Assembly: GCA_965262705.1 (NCBI GenBank)
Contig: OZ253556.1
Span: forward strand, 1,426,001 to 1,490,000
Reading direction: 5' to 3'
Origin: UJ101 sp965262705
GTDB lineage: Bacteria; Bacteroidota; Bacteroidia; Flavobacteriales; UJ101
Length of the DNA stretch: 64,000 bases
In this document: piece after piece, positions 28,030 through 37,792 of the stretch
Layout of the letters: every line of letters begins with the position of its first letter
Numbering within the stretch: the first letter of the stretch is position 1
Notes under the pieces: model-generated
Told to the model about the DNA's origin: nothing
The model's database searches: none
What the model saw: the letters and a program-made list of their open reading frames with translations, nothing else
Position numbers and translations under genes: made by a program

Positions 28030-29634
28030 ATGACGGAACCAACTCAACAAAAACTCGGTAAAACCCTTTGGGACATTGCCGACCGACTGCGCGGCGCGAT
28101 GAATGCCGATGACTTTCGCGATTATATGCTGTCGTTTCTCTTCTTACGCTACCTGTCCGATAATTACGAAGCGGCAGCGAAAAAGGAATTGGGGCAAGAT
28201 TATCCTGAAGTTGAACAGGAGGATAATCCTGCTCCATTATCCCGGTGGTATAAAGAAAATAAAGAAGATATTGCTGCTTATGAAGAACAAATGCGCCGCA
28301 AGGTACATTATGTTATCCAACCCGATTATTTGTGGAATAGCATCGCAGAATTGGCACGCACCCAAAGCGGCGCCTTATTAGATACCCTTGAAAAGGGCTT
28401 TAAATATATTGAGAACGAATCTTTTAATAGTACCTTTCAGGGCTTATTCTCTGAAATTAATCTGAACTCAGAAAAGCTGGGCAGAACGGCCCCCGAACGC
28501 AATGACAAACTTTGCAGCATTATTACCAAAATTGCCGAAGGCATTGACCAGTTTGAGGTTAACCGAGACCTGCTCGGCGATGCGTATGAATACCTCATCG
28601 GTGAGTTTGCCGCAGGTTCAGGCAAAAAGGCAGGAGAGTTCTATACGCCCCAGCAAATCTCTGCTATTCTTTCTAAAATAGTCATCCTCGACTGCCAAGA
28701 CCCAAGCACAGGAAAGAAGGAAAAGCTTAATAAAGTGCTCGATTTTGCCTGCGGGTCAGGGTCCCTCTTGCTCAATGTGCGTAAGCAGCTCGGAGAACAT
28801 GGAGTGGATAAAATCTATGGTCAAGAAAAGAACATTACAACCTACAACCTGGCACGCATGAATATGTTGCTGCACGGGGTGAAAGATACGGAATTTGAAA
28901 TACATCATGGCGATTCCCTACGCAACGATTGGAATAAATTGAGTGAAATGAACCCCGCAAAGAAACTCAAATTTGATGCCGTGGTGGCCAATCCGCCCTT
29001 TAGCTATCGCTGGCAGCCCACCGAAGAACTCGCAGAAGATTTTCGGTTTAAAAGCTATGGTATGGCCCCAAAGTCAGCAGCAGACTTTGCCTTTTTACTG
29101 CATGGCTTTCATTTTCTATCAGAAGAGGGTACCATGGCCATTATTCTGCCTCACGGGGTACTGTTCCGGGGCGGCGCAGAGCACCGAATCCGTACCAAGT
29201 TACTAAAAGATGGTCATATTGATACCATAATCGGCTTGCCCGCAAAACTGTTTTACTCCACTGGCATCCCCGTTTGCATACTGGTGTTAAAAAAGTGCAA
29301 AAAACCCAATGATGTACTGTTTATCAATGCCAGTGAACACTTTAAAAAAGGGAAGCGCCAAAACCATCTGCGCGATGAGGATATTCAAAAAATTACAGCG
29401 ACCTACCAGTGCCGTAAAGAAGAAGAGCGGTATTCTCGCCGTGTGCCGATGGAAGAAATTGAGGATAACGATTACAATTTGAATATTTCACGCTACGTCA
29501 GCACAGCAAAACCCGAAGAGCGCATTGATATAAAAGAGGTAAATGAAGCGTTAGTCACTATTGAAAAAGAAACCAAAGAAGCAAGGGATAAACATAATAA
29601 GTTTTTGAAAGAACTGGGACTGCCTCCCATTTAA
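28030..29634 (+). CDS. hsdM: Type I restriction-modification DNA methyltransferase subunit M (locus 2)
   Basis: A 534-residue adenine methylase. It has the N-terminal HsdM helical domain (KLGKTLWDIADRLRG, YMLSFLFLRYLSDNY), the AGEFYTPQQIS linker, SAM-binding DFACGSGSLLLNV and catalytic ANPPFSYRW. It modifies one adenine on each strand of the target read by HsdS. It starts 31 bases after the PrrC-like gene. Separating hsdM from hsdS by a toxin-like ATPase is unusual, and its position as last gene would make loss of methylase coincide with loss of upstream transcription. Confidence 0.95.
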   Translation: MTEPTQQKLGKTLWDIADRLRGAMNADDFRDYMLSFLFLRYLSDNYEAAAKKELGQDYPEVEQEDNPAPLSRWYKENKEDIAAYEEQMRRKVHYVIQPDYLWNSIAELARTQSGALLDTLEKGFKYIENESFNSTFQGLFSEINLNSEKLGRTAPERNDKLCSIITKIAEGIDQFEVNRDLLGDAYEYLIGEFAAGSGKKAGEFYTPQQISAILSKIVILDCQDPSTGKKEKLNKVLDFACGSGSLLLNVRKQLGEHGVDKIYGQEKNITTYNLARMNMLLHGVKDTEFEIHHGDSLRNDWNKLSEMNPAKKLKFDAVVANPPFSYRWQPTEELAEDFRFKSYGMAPKSAADFAFLLHGFHFLSEEGTMAIILPHGVLFRGGAEHRIRTKLLKDGHIDTIIGLPAKLFYSTGIPVCILVLKKCKKPNDVLFINASEHFKKGKRQNHLRDEDIQKITATYQCRKEEERYSRRVPMEEIEDNDYNLNISRYVSTAKPEERIDIKEVNEALVTIEKETKEARDKHNKFLKELGLPPI

Positions 29635-29780
29635 GAACTGCCAGTTAGCAATAGCTAAAGGTATCCATTAGTTAGTTAACTAAAAAGAAGTATTGTATTT
29701 CTTTAACCTCTCTGCGCTCTCAATCTTCGGAAAAAGCAGTGCTTTCTCATCGCTTATCCTTTAAGTGGAGTGGACACTTA

Positions 29781-29813
29781 CTTTTTGCAACTGCAAGTCA
29801 GCGTAAATTAAAT
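29781..29813. repeat. MITE-like repeat fragment downstream of hsdM
   Basis: Contains ACTTTTTGCAACTGCAAGTC followed by AGCGTAAATTAA. The 29635-29877 gap shows nothing else beyond AT-rich sequence. Confidence 0.5.
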
Positions 29814-29877
29814 GACAAAATCATTATTTCCTTTTCCCATATCAGACTCACCCTAGTATAAAAAAGTTATTAACAAA

Positions 29878-29907
29878 GTGGGGGCTTGTGGGAAAAAGTG
29901 GAATAAA
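29878..29907 (+). promoter_or_regulatory. MraZ box: three 10-bp GTGGG-type direct repeats
   Basis: GTGGGGGCTT, GTGGGAAAAA and GTGGAATAAA follow one another at exact 10-base period. This is the known MraZ operator architecture (TGGG plus 5-6 bases, repeated). They lie just upstream of and overlap the promoter region of mraZ, whose -7 box TACTTTTG is at 29913-29920. Autoregulation of the division cluster is the expected function. Confidence 0.8.
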
Positions 29908-29941
29908 ATTTGTACTTTTGAAAACGAACTATAAAATTAGT

Positions 29942-30400
29942 ATGCTCAATCTGATAGGCGTATATGAGTGTAAAATAGATTCAAAGGGTCGTTTAGGGAT
30001 TCCTTCTGCATTAAAAAAACAACTTTCAGATGCTTTGGTAGAAGGTTTTGTTTTGAAACGTTCCGTTTTTCGATCTTGTTTGGAGTTATACCCTAATAGC
30101 GAATGGGAGACTATCATGGGCAAAGTAAATCAACTAAACCGTTTTGTAAAGAAAAATAATGATTTTATCAGAAAATTTACCGCCGGTGTAAAGCCGATTG
30201 AAATAGATGCGAATGGACGATTATTAATTCCAAAGGATTTAACAATGTTTGCAGCAATAAAGAAAGAGATAGTCGTTTGTTCAGTCATCAATATGATGGA
30301 AATTTGGGATAAAGAAAAATATGAACAAACGTTAATCGAGTCAGAAGAATCATTTGCAGATTTGGCAGAAGAAGTAATGGGAAATTTGGAAGATGAGTAA
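29942..30400 (+). CDS. mraZ: Transcriptional regulator MraZ
   Basis: The start at 29942 gives MLNLIGVYECKIDSKGRL, 152 residues, matching the family; an in-frame GTG at 29888 lies within the operator and is rejected. It has the two swapped-hairpin AbrB/MraZ halves, each with the DxKGR/DxNGR signature (DSKGRLGIPS and DANGRLLIP). It forms rings that bind GTGGG repeats and controls its own operon, the dcw cluster. The three matching repeats sit just upstream. Its end overlaps rsmH by eight bases. Confidence 0.96.
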   Translation: MLNLIGVYECKIDSKGRLGIPSALKKQLSDALVEGFVLKRSVFRSCLELYPNSEWETIMGKVNQLNRFVKKNNDFIRKFTAGVKPIEIDANGRLLIPKDLTMFAAIKKEIVVCSVINMMEIWDKEKYEQTLIESEESFADLAEEVMGNLEDE

Positions 30401-31298
30401 GTATCATGTACCTGTTTTATTAAAAGAAAGCGTTGATTTTTTAATCGGCGATAAATCAGAAGTTTACGTGGATGTAACTTTTGGCGGTGGCGGTCATTCC
30501 CAAGAAATTTTAAAAAGAATCAATCGCTCTGGAAAATTAGTTGCTTTTGATCAAGATAAAACTGCATTGAAAAATGTTTTAGATGACTCTCGTTTTACGT
30601 TAGTTCATCAAAATTTTCGTTTTTTAAAGAATACGCTTCGAATGTATGGAATAAATAAAGTTGGGGGTGTTTTAGCTGATTTAGGCGTTTCTTCTTATCA
30701 ATTTGATACTTCCAATCGAGGATTCTCAACACGTTTTAAGGGTGTGTTGGATATGCGGATGAACCAAACGGCTGCCCAAGGGGCAAGAGAAATTTTAAAT
30801 CAATATAGCGTAGAACAATTAAAAGACCTTTTTTATAACTATGGAGAATTAAAAGACGGTGCACAGATAGCTAAAAAAATCATCACTCAACGCAATTTAA
30901 AAAAAATAAATACTACCACCGATTTAAAGCATATTGTTTTAGAAAGAGTGCCGATCTTCAAGCAAAATAAATATTTAGCAAAGGTATTTCAAGCTATTCG
31001 TATTGAGGTAAACGATGAAATAAATGCTTTGAAAGAGCTGTTGCTACAAGCAGTAGAGATCTTGAAGCCCCAAGGTAGACTAGTTGTTATTTCTTATCAT
31101 TCATTAGAAGACCGCCTAGTTAAACGTTTTATAAAGACCGGATTATTCGAGGGAGAACCTGAGGTTGATTTGTACGGAAAATCATATAGACCGTTAAACT
31201 TCATTAATCGGAAGGTAATCCTTCCTACAAAGGAAGAAATTAAAAAAAATAATCGTGCGCGAAGTGCAAAATTAAGAGCAGCAATTAAAAATGGTTAA
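30393..31298 (+). CDS. rsmH: 16S rRNA (cytosine-1402-N4)-methyltransferase
   Basis: The 301-residue protein carries HVPVLLKES at the N-terminus, SAM-binding VDVTFGGGGHSQ, GVLADLGVSSYQFD, RGFSTRFKGVLDMRMN and the C-terminal VISYHSLEDRLVK. It methylates N4 of C1402 in 16S rRNA and is the usual second gene of the dcw cluster. It overlaps both mraZ and the following ftsL-like gene by eight bases, so translation is coupled. Confidence 0.97.
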   Translation: MSKYHVPVLLKESVDFLIGDKSEVYVDVTFGGGGHSQEILKRINRSGKLVAFDQDKTALKNVLDDSRFTLVHQNFRFLKNTLRMYGINKVGGVLADLGVSSYQFDTSNRGFSTRFKGVLDMRMNQTAAQGAREILNQYSVEQLKDLFYNYGELKDGAQIAKKIITQRNLKKINTTTDLKHIVLERVPIFKQNKYLAKVFQAIRIEVNDEINALKELLLQAVEILKPQGRLVVISYHSLEDRLVKRFIKTGLFEGEPEVDLYGKSYRPLNFINRKVILPTKEEIKKNNRARSAKLRAAIKNG

Positions 31299-31614
31299 GA
31301 AAAAGGTTTCCATATTAAATATTTTAAAGGGCAAATTTCTCGTAGAGGAAGGCGCTTCAAAAAACTGGTATTTCGTCCTTTTTTTAGCGGCATTAGCTAT
31401 TATAATGATTTATAACATACACCGGGTAGAGCAAAAGGTGGTAAAAGGGATTAAATTAAATAGGGCAATTGCTGAGTTAAAATCAGAATATACTGATTTA
31501 AATAAGCAGCTAATGCAGCTAAAAACAGAATCTAAGATAATGAAAATGGCGCAAAAAGATAGTTTGGAAGTTTCACAAGTACCACCATATAAACTGGTAT
31601 TGAAAAGAAAATGA
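31291..31614 (+). CDS. ftsL: FtsL-like cell division protein
   Basis: A 107-residue bitopic protein: a basic N-terminal tail, one membrane helix (about residues 28-44, WYFVLFLAALAIIMIY) and a periplasmic heptad-like coiled coil (AIAELKSEYTDLNKQLMQL). Sequence is poorly conserved in this family, so the call rests on size, topology and position between rsmH and ftsI. It should join FtsQ and FtsI at the division site. It overlaps ftsI by four bases (ATGA). Confidence 0.85.
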   Translation: MVKKKVSILNILKGKFLVEEGASKNWYFVLFLAALAIIMIYNIHRVEQKVVKGIKLNRAIAELKSEYTDLNKQLMQLKTESKIMKMAQKDSLEVSQVPPYKLVLKRK

Positions 31615-33578
31615 TAAGAGATAGAAGACATATACTTACTAGAGCCTATATCATCGGATTTTTTCTACTTATTCTTTTTATAGGAATCGGGGCAAAAATG
31701 CTTTTTATTCAAATAGATGAAAAGGGAAAATATAAAGACAATATTGCCATGTGTACTATCCCAGCAAAAAGAGGAAATCTCTATGCAGCGGACGAAACAT
31801 TATTGGCGACGACGGTAACGCGTTACGATGCTGCACTTGACTTCAAAACTTTTTATAATCGGACCCCTACTGATTCTATTTCGTTTCATAAAAATGCCTT
31901 GATTGATTCATTGAGCCAAGTGTTCAAAAAAAGAAGTCGAAAGGAATATTTACACCTATTTGCTAAGCAAAAAAATAAAAAATCACAATACGTAATTTTA
32001 TTCAAAAACCTAAGTTATGATGATATAAAACGGTTGAAAGAATTTCCTTTATTTAAAGGAAGAAAAAGTAATCGAAACGGACTGGTTATTTTTGCCAGAA
32101 ATGAGCGAATGATGCTCAATAATAAGTGGATTCGTACCATTGGGCGAGTAAAAAACAATAGAAAAATAGGATTAGAAGGCGCTTATTCGGAATTTCTACG
32201 AGGAAAGGATGGGCGAGAATTGCGCATTAACGTCCAAGGAAAATATAGACCATTAAATGACGAAAGCCGTATTGAGCCGCAAGATGGATACGATGTAATC
32301 ACGACTATTGATCCGGCCATCCAAGATGTAGCATATAACGGTTTGCTTAAACAATTGGAATATTATAAGGCTCATCATGGGTCAGTAGTAGTAATGGAAG
32401 TAAAAACGGGTGAAGTGAAAGCATTGGTTAATTTAACTATAGATAAGCAAGGAAAATATAAAGATATTCGAAATTATGCCTTGGCAGAGCGTACTGAGCC
32501 TGGGTCTACTTTTAAGTTAATGTCGCTCATGGCTTGCCTGGATGATGGAGTAGCAGATACTGCTACGGTAAAACAAACCGGGACAATGTACATCCACGGG
32601 AAACGAATCCAAGACTCAAATCATGGAAAAGGATACGGAAAAATTTCGTTGATAAAAATATTTGAAAAATCCTCTAATGTAGGAACTGCACGGATCGTAT
32701 ATGATAATTATAAAGATCATCCCAAGGATTTTGTAAACCGCTTGTATAAATGGGGATTAAATCAAAAGTTGGGATTAGATATTTCGGGAGAAGCGACCCC
32801 TTATATTTCTTATCCGGGAGATAAAGGCTGGAGCGGTCTGTCTTTACCATGGATGGCATACGGTTATGGCATTGAATTAACTCCAATACAAATGTTAACT
32901 TTTTATAACGCGGTAGCGAATAATGGCAAAATGGTTAAACCTTTGTTTATTAAAGAAATCCGTTCAGGAGGAAAAGTAGTAAAAAAATATGAACCCATAG
33001 TCATTAATCCTTCTATTGCTTCTACAGAAACGATTAAAAAGGCACAAATCATGTTGCGAAGAGTGGTAAAATATGGCACGGGAAAGTCTTTAAACACCAA
33101 AGGCTATCTGCTTGCAGGAAAATCCGGGACTTGCCAAACAGGCTATAATACAGAAAACGTACAATATATAGCTTCTTTTTGCGGATATTTTCCTTTTAAC
33201 AAGCCTCGTTATTCGGTTATGGTAAGCGTTTCTCAACCTGACAAAACAAAAGGATATTATGGTGCATCAGTTGCTGGGCCTGTTTTTAAAGAAATTGCCC
33301 GGCGGGTTTATGTGAATACGCCCGAGCGCACGCTTGACTCTATTCCAAGACAGATTGATATTAATCAGGCGATTACGGCTCAAAATGAAATTGATTTTAC
33401 CAAAAAAATTAGCCGAATGCCCAATCTCATACACCGGCGGGGAAACAATGCAGTTGCCTTGCTAGAAAATGCCGGACTTAAGGTGAACTATCAAGGGGTG
33501 GGCTGTGTGCTTAAACAATCTATAAAAGCCGGAACAAAAATTAAAAAAGGTCAAAAAGTAATCTTAACTTTAAATTGA
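31611..33578 (+). CDS. ftsI: Division-specific peptidoglycan transpeptidase (PBP3/FtsI) with a PASTA domain
   Basis: 655 residues: a membrane helix near 12-30, the non-catalytic pedestal, then the transpeptidase with active Ser in PGSTFK (about 299-302), SSN in KSSNVG, and KSGT near 503. A PASTA domain ends the protein (MPNLIHRRGNNAVALLENAG to ILTLN, about 602-655). It crosslinks septal peptidoglycan in the periplasm. A C-terminal PASTA is found in Bacteroidota and Gram-positive homologues but not in E. coli FtsI. Its TGA overlaps the murE ATG by one base. Confidence 0.95.
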   Translation: MIRDRRHILTRAYIIGFFLLILFIGIGAKMLFIQIDEKGKYKDNIAMCTIPAKRGNLYAADETLLATTVTRYDAALDFKTFYNRTPTDSISFHKNALIDSLSQVFKKRSRKEYLHLFAKQKNKKSQYVILFKNLSYDDIKRLKEFPLFKGRKSNRNGLVIFARNERMMLNNKWIRTIGRVKNNRKIGLEGAYSEFLRGKDGRELRINVQGKYRPLNDESRIEPQDGYDVITTIDPAIQDVAYNGLLKQLEYYKAHHGSVVVMEVKTGEVKALVNLTIDKQGKYKDIRNYALAERTEPGSTFKLMSLMACLDDGVADTATVKQTGTMYIHGKRIQDSNHGKGYGKISLIKIFEKSSNVGTARIVYDNYKDHPKDFVNRLYKWGLNQKLGLDISGEATPYISYPGDKGWSGLSLPWMAYGYGIELTPIQMLTFYNAVANNGKMVKPLFIKEIRSGGKVVKKYEPIVINPSIASTETIKKAQIMLRRVVKYGTGKSLNTKGYLLAGKSGTCQTGYNTENVQYIASFCGYFPFNKPRYSVMVSVSQPDKTKGYYGASVAGPVFKEIARRVYVNTPERTLDSIPRQIDINQAITAQNEIDFTKKISRMPNLIHRRGNNAVALLENAGLKVNYQGVGCVLKQSIKAGTKIKKGQKVILTLN

Positions 33579-35041
33579 TGAAAATATTAAAAGATATTTT
33601 ATATAAGGTTTCGATTGAACAAATCATTGGCTCAACAAATATTCAAGTGGAAGCCTTGGAAAGTGATTCCCGGAAAGTAAAAGAAAATACTTTTTTTGCG
33701 GCGCTTAAGGGGATTTCAGTGGATGGGCACCGGTTTATTGAACAATCGATTGCACAAGGCGCAAGGGGAATTTTGTGTGAAAAACTGCCAAAAAATATCG
33801 ATCATAAAATTGCTTATGTTGTAGTAAAAGACAGTGCCCGTGCATTGGGAATTATCGCCGCTAACTTTTATGAAAATCCTTCGGAAAAACTGAAACTTAT
33901 AGGAATTACCGGCACAAACGGTAAAACAACTACCGCGACTTTATTGTATCATTTATTTGAAAACTTAGGATATAAAACCGCATTATTATCAACTATTTCA
34001 ATTAAAATCGGGGAACAGGAACTGCTAACTACCCACACCACACCTGATGTAATTACACTCAATAAGTATTTGGCGCAAGCGGTTGAGAAAGGATGTGATT
34101 ACACTTTTATGGAGGTAAGTTCACACGGAATTCATCAAAAACGCATTGCCGGATTACATTTTACTGGAGGGGTTTTTACTAATCTAACCCACGATCATTT
34201 AGATTATCATAAAACCTTTAAAGAATATCTCAATACGAAAAAGTCTTTTTTTGACCACTTGCCAGAAACAGCTTTTGCGCTGGTAAATATAGATGATAAA
34301 AACGGAAGAGTAATGCTTCAAAATTCACCTGCTCAGTCATTTTCCTACGCACTGCAAACAGAGGCTGATTTTAAGGGAAAAGTGGTAGAAAACAGATTAG
34401 ACGGGATGCTGCTTGCATTCAATCAGCAGGAAGTTTGGACAAAATTAGTGGGGAAATTCAATGCGTATAATCTATTAGCTGCATTTGGTGTCGCTACATT
34501 ATTAAAACAAAACGACTGGGAAATTCTTACAGAAATTTCAAAATTAAAAAGTATTCGTGGGCGCTTTCAATATTATTTATCCCAAAAAGGAATCGTCGTG
34601 TTAGTTGATTACGCCCATACGCCGGATGCGCTGAAAAATGTATTAAAAACGGTGAAAGAGTTACGCACCGGAAATGAGCGGATTTTTACCATTGTAGGCT
34701 GTGGAGGAAATCGTGATAAAGCAAAGCGACCAGTTATGGCAAAAATTGTCTGTGAGGCTTCAGATAAGGTAGTTTTAACTTCGGATAACCCCCGTACTGA
34801 AGATCCGCAAACCATTATTAGAGAAATGGAAGCAGGAGTTCCGCCACAATTTTACAGAAAAACACTTTCGATTGTCAATCGAAAGCAAGCGGTGAAGGCT
34901 GCCATTCTATCAGCTCAACCCGGAGATTTTATTGTAATAGCGGGAAAAGGTCATGAAACTTATCAGGAGATCAACGGTGTACGTACACCATTCAATGATT
35001 TAGAAATAGCACAAAATCTATTAAAACAATTAAATAAATAA
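33578..35041 (+). CDS. murE: UDP-N-acetylmuramoyl-tripeptide synthetase (meso-DAP type)
   Basis: The ATG at 33578 (487 residues) is preferred to the TTG one codon earlier. The ATP-binding loop GITGTNGKTTT is near residue 111, and the carbamoylated-lysine region and domain junction look normal. The DNPR motif near residue 404 (TSDNPRTEDP) marks ligases that add meso-diaminopimelate rather than lysine, so the peptidoglycan is of the Gram-negative DAP type. It overlaps the end of ftsI. Confidence 0.96.
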   Translation: MKILKDILYKVSIEQIIGSTNIQVEALESDSRKVKENTFFAALKGISVDGHRFIEQSIAQGARGILCEKLPKNIDHKIAYVVVKDSARALGIIAANFYENPSEKLKLIGITGTNGKTTTATLLYHLFENLGYKTALLSTISIKIGEQELLTTHTTPDVITLNKYLAQAVEKGCDYTFMEVSSHGIHQKRIAGLHFTGGVFTNLTHDHLDYHKTFKEYLNTKKSFFDHLPETAFALVNIDDKNGRVMLQNSPAQSFSYALQTEADFKGKVVENRLDGMLLAFNQQEVWTKLVGKFNAYNLLAAFGVATLLKQNDWEILTEISKLKSIRGRFQYYLSQKGIVVLVDYAHTPDALKNVLKTVKELRTGNERIFTIVGCGGNRDKAKRPVMAKIVCEASDKVVLTSDNPRTEDPQTIIREMEAGVPPQFYRKTLSIVNRKQAVKAAILSAQPGDFIVIAGKGHETYQEINGVRTPFNDLEIAQNLLKQLNK

Positions 35042-35043
35042 AT

Positions 35044-36282
35044 ATGTTATTTGCTTTATTTGAATATTTAGACCGAATGTTTGAGTTTCCCGGAGCAGGG
35101 TTATTCCAATATTTGAGTTTTCGAGCCATCCTGTCTTTTATTTTATCGCTGTTTATCGGCTTAGTTTTTGGAAAAAAGATTATTCTTTTTTTAAAGCAAA
35201 AACAAGCTGGAGAATTAATCCGAAATCTGGGATTAAAAGGGCAAAAAGAAAAAGAAGGCACGCCGACTATGGGAGGGATAATTATTATTTTATCTACATT
35301 AATCCCGGTTTTATTATTCGCTAAACTAAATAATATTTATGTTATCTTATTAATTATTTCCACTCTTTGGATGGGTGTTATCGGCTTTTTGGACGATTAT
35401 ATTAAAGTATTTAAAAAAGATAAAAAAGGATTAGCCGGAAAATTTAAAGTATTAGGGCAGGTTGGATTAGGATTAATTGTAGGTGCTACGCTTTATCTTC
35501 ACCCGAATGTTGTGGTTAAAGAAAACCTACCGCCAGAAAAAAGAAAAATTGAAATTACCTCAAAAGGGCAAATTAAGCGAAAATATTTTACTCGTGAACT
35601 CAAATCAACTAAAACCAATCTACCGTTCTTAAAAAATAATGAATTTGATTATTCCAATTTTTTGAACTGGATAAGCCCTGATTTAACAAAATACACTTGG
35701 ATAATATTCATTGCGGCAGTTATTTTTATCATTACTGCAGTTTCTAATGCTGCAAACTTAACCGATGGAATTGATGGGTTGGCTGCTGGTTCCTCCTCAA
35801 TTATCGTAACCGTCTTAGCACTGTTTGCATGGCTTTCGGGGAATGTAATTTTTGCTGATTATTTGAATATTATGTACATCCCCAACCTTGGCGAACTGAC
35901 TATTTTTTGTGCAGCTCTTATTGGCGGACTTACAGGGTTTTTATGGTATAATACTTTTCCCGCTCAGATCTTTATGGGAGACACCGGAAGCCTTACGATA
36001 GGAGGAATTATTGCTGTTCTGGCGATTGCTGAGCGAAAAGAATTACTCATCCCGATTGTATGCGGAATCTTTTTTATAGAAACACTTTCGGTAATGATAC
36101 AGGTTTTCTACTTTAAATATACGAAAAAAAGATGGGGAGAAGGAAGGCGTATTTTTAAAATGTCGCCGATTCATCACCATTTTCAAAAAGAAGGTTACCA
36201 TGAAAGCAAAATTGTGATTCGATTTTTAATTTTTGGAGTTATGCTAGCCCTTTTAGCCATTATTACATTAAAAATACGATGA
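35044..36282 (+). CDS. mraY: Phospho-N-acetylmuramoyl-pentapeptide transferase
   Basis: 412 residues with about ten membrane segments and the family's cytoplasmic acidic motifs (FLDDYIKVFKKDKKGL, NLTDGIDGLAAG, FMGDTGSL) and the histidine-rich PIHHHFQ. It forms lipid I at the inner membrane. It is about 50 residues longer than E. coli MraY (360) because of an extra soluble loop (about residues 157-205, rich in Lys and Glu), a feature I believe is usual in Bacteroidota. It starts two bases after murE. Confidence 0.97.
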   Translation: MLFALFEYLDRMFEFPGAGLFQYLSFRAILSFILSLFIGLVFGKKIILFLKQKQAGELIRNLGLKGQKEKEGTPTMGGIIIILSTLIPVLLFAKLNNIYVILLIISTLWMGVIGFLDDYIKVFKKDKKGLAGKFKVLGQVGLGLIVGATLYLHPNVVVKENLPPEKRKIEITSKGQIKRKYFTRELKSTKTNLPFLKNNEFDYSNFLNWISPDLTKYTWIIFIAAVIFIITAVSNAANLTDGIDGLAAGSSSIIVTVLALFAWLSGNVIFADYLNIMYIPNLGELTIFCAALIGGLTGFLWYNTFPAQIFMGDTGSLTIGGIIAVLAIAERKELLIPIVCGIFFIETLSVMIQVFYFKYTKKRWGEGRRIFKMSPIHHHFQKEGYHESKIVIRFLIFGVMLALLAIITLKIR

Positions 36283-36283
36283 C

Positions 36284-37624
36284 ATGAAGAAGATAACAAT
36301 CTTAGGAGGAGGTGAAAGCGGCGCGGGTGCAGCTATTTTGGCAAAGGTAAAGGGGCTTAAAGTTTTTCTTTCCGATATTGGGGGAATTCAAGAGAAGTAT
36401 AAAAAAATACTTTTGCAGGAAAAAATTGATTTTGAGGAAAATAAACATACGCCAGAAAAAATTTTTGAAGCGGATGAAGTCATTAAAAGTCCTGGAATTT
36501 CCGAAGACCTTCCGATCATTCAAAAACTGAGGCACGAGGGTATTCCGGTTATTTCAGAAATTGAATTTGCCAGCCGTTATACAAAGGCTGTAATTATCGC
36601 GATAACCGGTACCAATGGAAAAACCACTACTTCTTCCCTTCTTTACTACTTGTTAAAAAGCACCGGATTAAAAACCGGGCTGGCAGGAAACATAGGGAAA
36701 AGTTTTGCTGGGCAGTTGGCAAAACAGGATTTTGATTTTTATGTGCTTGAACTTTCCAGTTTTCAATTAGATGGAATTGTAAATTTTAAGCCGCATATTT
36801 CTATTTTATTGAACATAACACCAGACCATTTAGATCGATATCATCATAAGATGGAAAATTATGTACAATCTAAATTTCGTATCGCAATGAATCAAACACC
36901 GGATGATTTTTTTATTTATTCGGCAGACAATGAGGAAATAAAAAAAGTATTAGACAAACAAAAAATAAAAGCCAAAAAAATACCTTTTTCACTTATAAAG
37001 AAACTTGATCAAGGTGCTTTTATAAACGATTTAAAATTAATAATTAAAACCGAAGATACTAAAGAGAAGTTTACTATGGGAATAGATGAATTAGCCCTGC
37101 AGGGAAAACATAATACAGCTAACTCTATGGCAGCTGGAATAGCAGCCAGATTACTGAACATAAGAAAAAAATCATTGAAGAAAAGCCTCTCTACTTTTGA
37201 AGCGGTTGAGCATCGATTAGAGAAAGTACTTACAATTCACGGGATTGATTTTATTAATGACTCAAAGGCGACTAATGTAAACTCATCCTATTATGCACTG
37301 GAAAGTATTAACACGCCTGTAATATGGATTGTAGGAGGAAAGGATAAAGGAAATGATTACAAAGAAGTATTAAATTTGGTAAAAACTAAAGTAAAAGCAA
37401 TGGTTTGCCTTGGAAAAAATAATATCACGCTGTTAAGTGTTTTTAGCGATGTAGCCCCTTATATTATGGAAACACATAATATGCGCGATGCAGTTCAATT
37501 TTCCTACGCATTAGGTGAAAAGGGAGATACCGTATTGCTATCACCGGCTTGTGCAAGTTTTGATTTATTTAAAGATTACAAAGACCGTGGAAATCAATTT
37601 AAAGAACAGGTCCGAAAGCTATAA
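36284..37624 (+). CDS. murD: UDP-N-acetylmuramoylalanine-D-glutamate ligase
   Basis: 446 residues: N-terminal Rossmann domain (ILGGGESGAGAAILA), ATP loop AITGTNGKTTT near 106-114, LNITPDHLDRY, and C-terminal INDSKATN with a late LLSPACASFDLF. It adds D-Glu to UDP-MurNAc-Ala. It begins one base after mraY. Its stop codon (37622-37624) is partly inside the 6-base target duplication of the repeat inserted at 37629, so the insertion just missed the coding region. Confidence 0.97.
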   Translation: MKKITILGGGESGAGAAILAKVKGLKVFLSDIGGIQEKYKKILLQEKIDFEENKHTPEKIFEADEVIKSPGISEDLPIIQKLRHEGIPVISEIEFASRYTKAVIIAITGTNGKTTTSSLLYYLLKSTGLKTGLAGNIGKSFAGQLAKQDFDFYVLELSSFQLDGIVNFKPHISILLNITPDHLDRYHHKMENYVQSKFRIAMNQTPDDFFIYSADNEEIKKVLDKQKIKAKKIPFSLIKKLDQGAFINDLKLIIKTEDTKEKFTMGIDELALQGKHNTANSMAAGIAARLLNIRKKSLKKSLSTFEAVEHRLEKVLTIHGIDFINDSKATNVNSSYYALESINTPVIWIVGGKDKGNDYKEVLNLVKTKVKAMVCLGKNNITLLSVFSDVAPYIMETHNMRDAVQFSYALGEKGDTVLLSPACASFDLFKDYKDRGNQFKEQVRKL

Positions 37625-37628
37625 ATAG

Positions 37629-37792
37629 GAGACCGTTGCAGAACACATAAAAAAATATGAAAAAGAAAGCATTTAGCTTCAAACTGCTTCTTTCTCAAAA
37701 AATTAAAATTCTCACAACCAAAAGGTTGCTCCGGTGTTTAATTTTTATCGGGCGTTGCATTTTTTTGCTAAAGTGCTTTTTGCAACGGTCTC
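37629..37792. repeat. Full-length MITE-like repeat inside the dcw cluster, TSD AAATAG
   Basis: A 164-base copy from GAGACCGTTGCAGAACACAT to TTGCAACGGTCTC, flanked on both sides by AAATAG (37623-37628 and 37793-37798). It separates murD from ftsW, interrupting what is otherwise a close-packed operon. A central CAACC-AAAAGG-TTG-like hairpin and near-complementary ends could fold the whole copy. Confidence 0.93.

Noticed and set aside
33575..33577. TTG as murE start
   Set aside because: The ATG directly after it is a better start and keeps the typical overlap with the ftsI stop.
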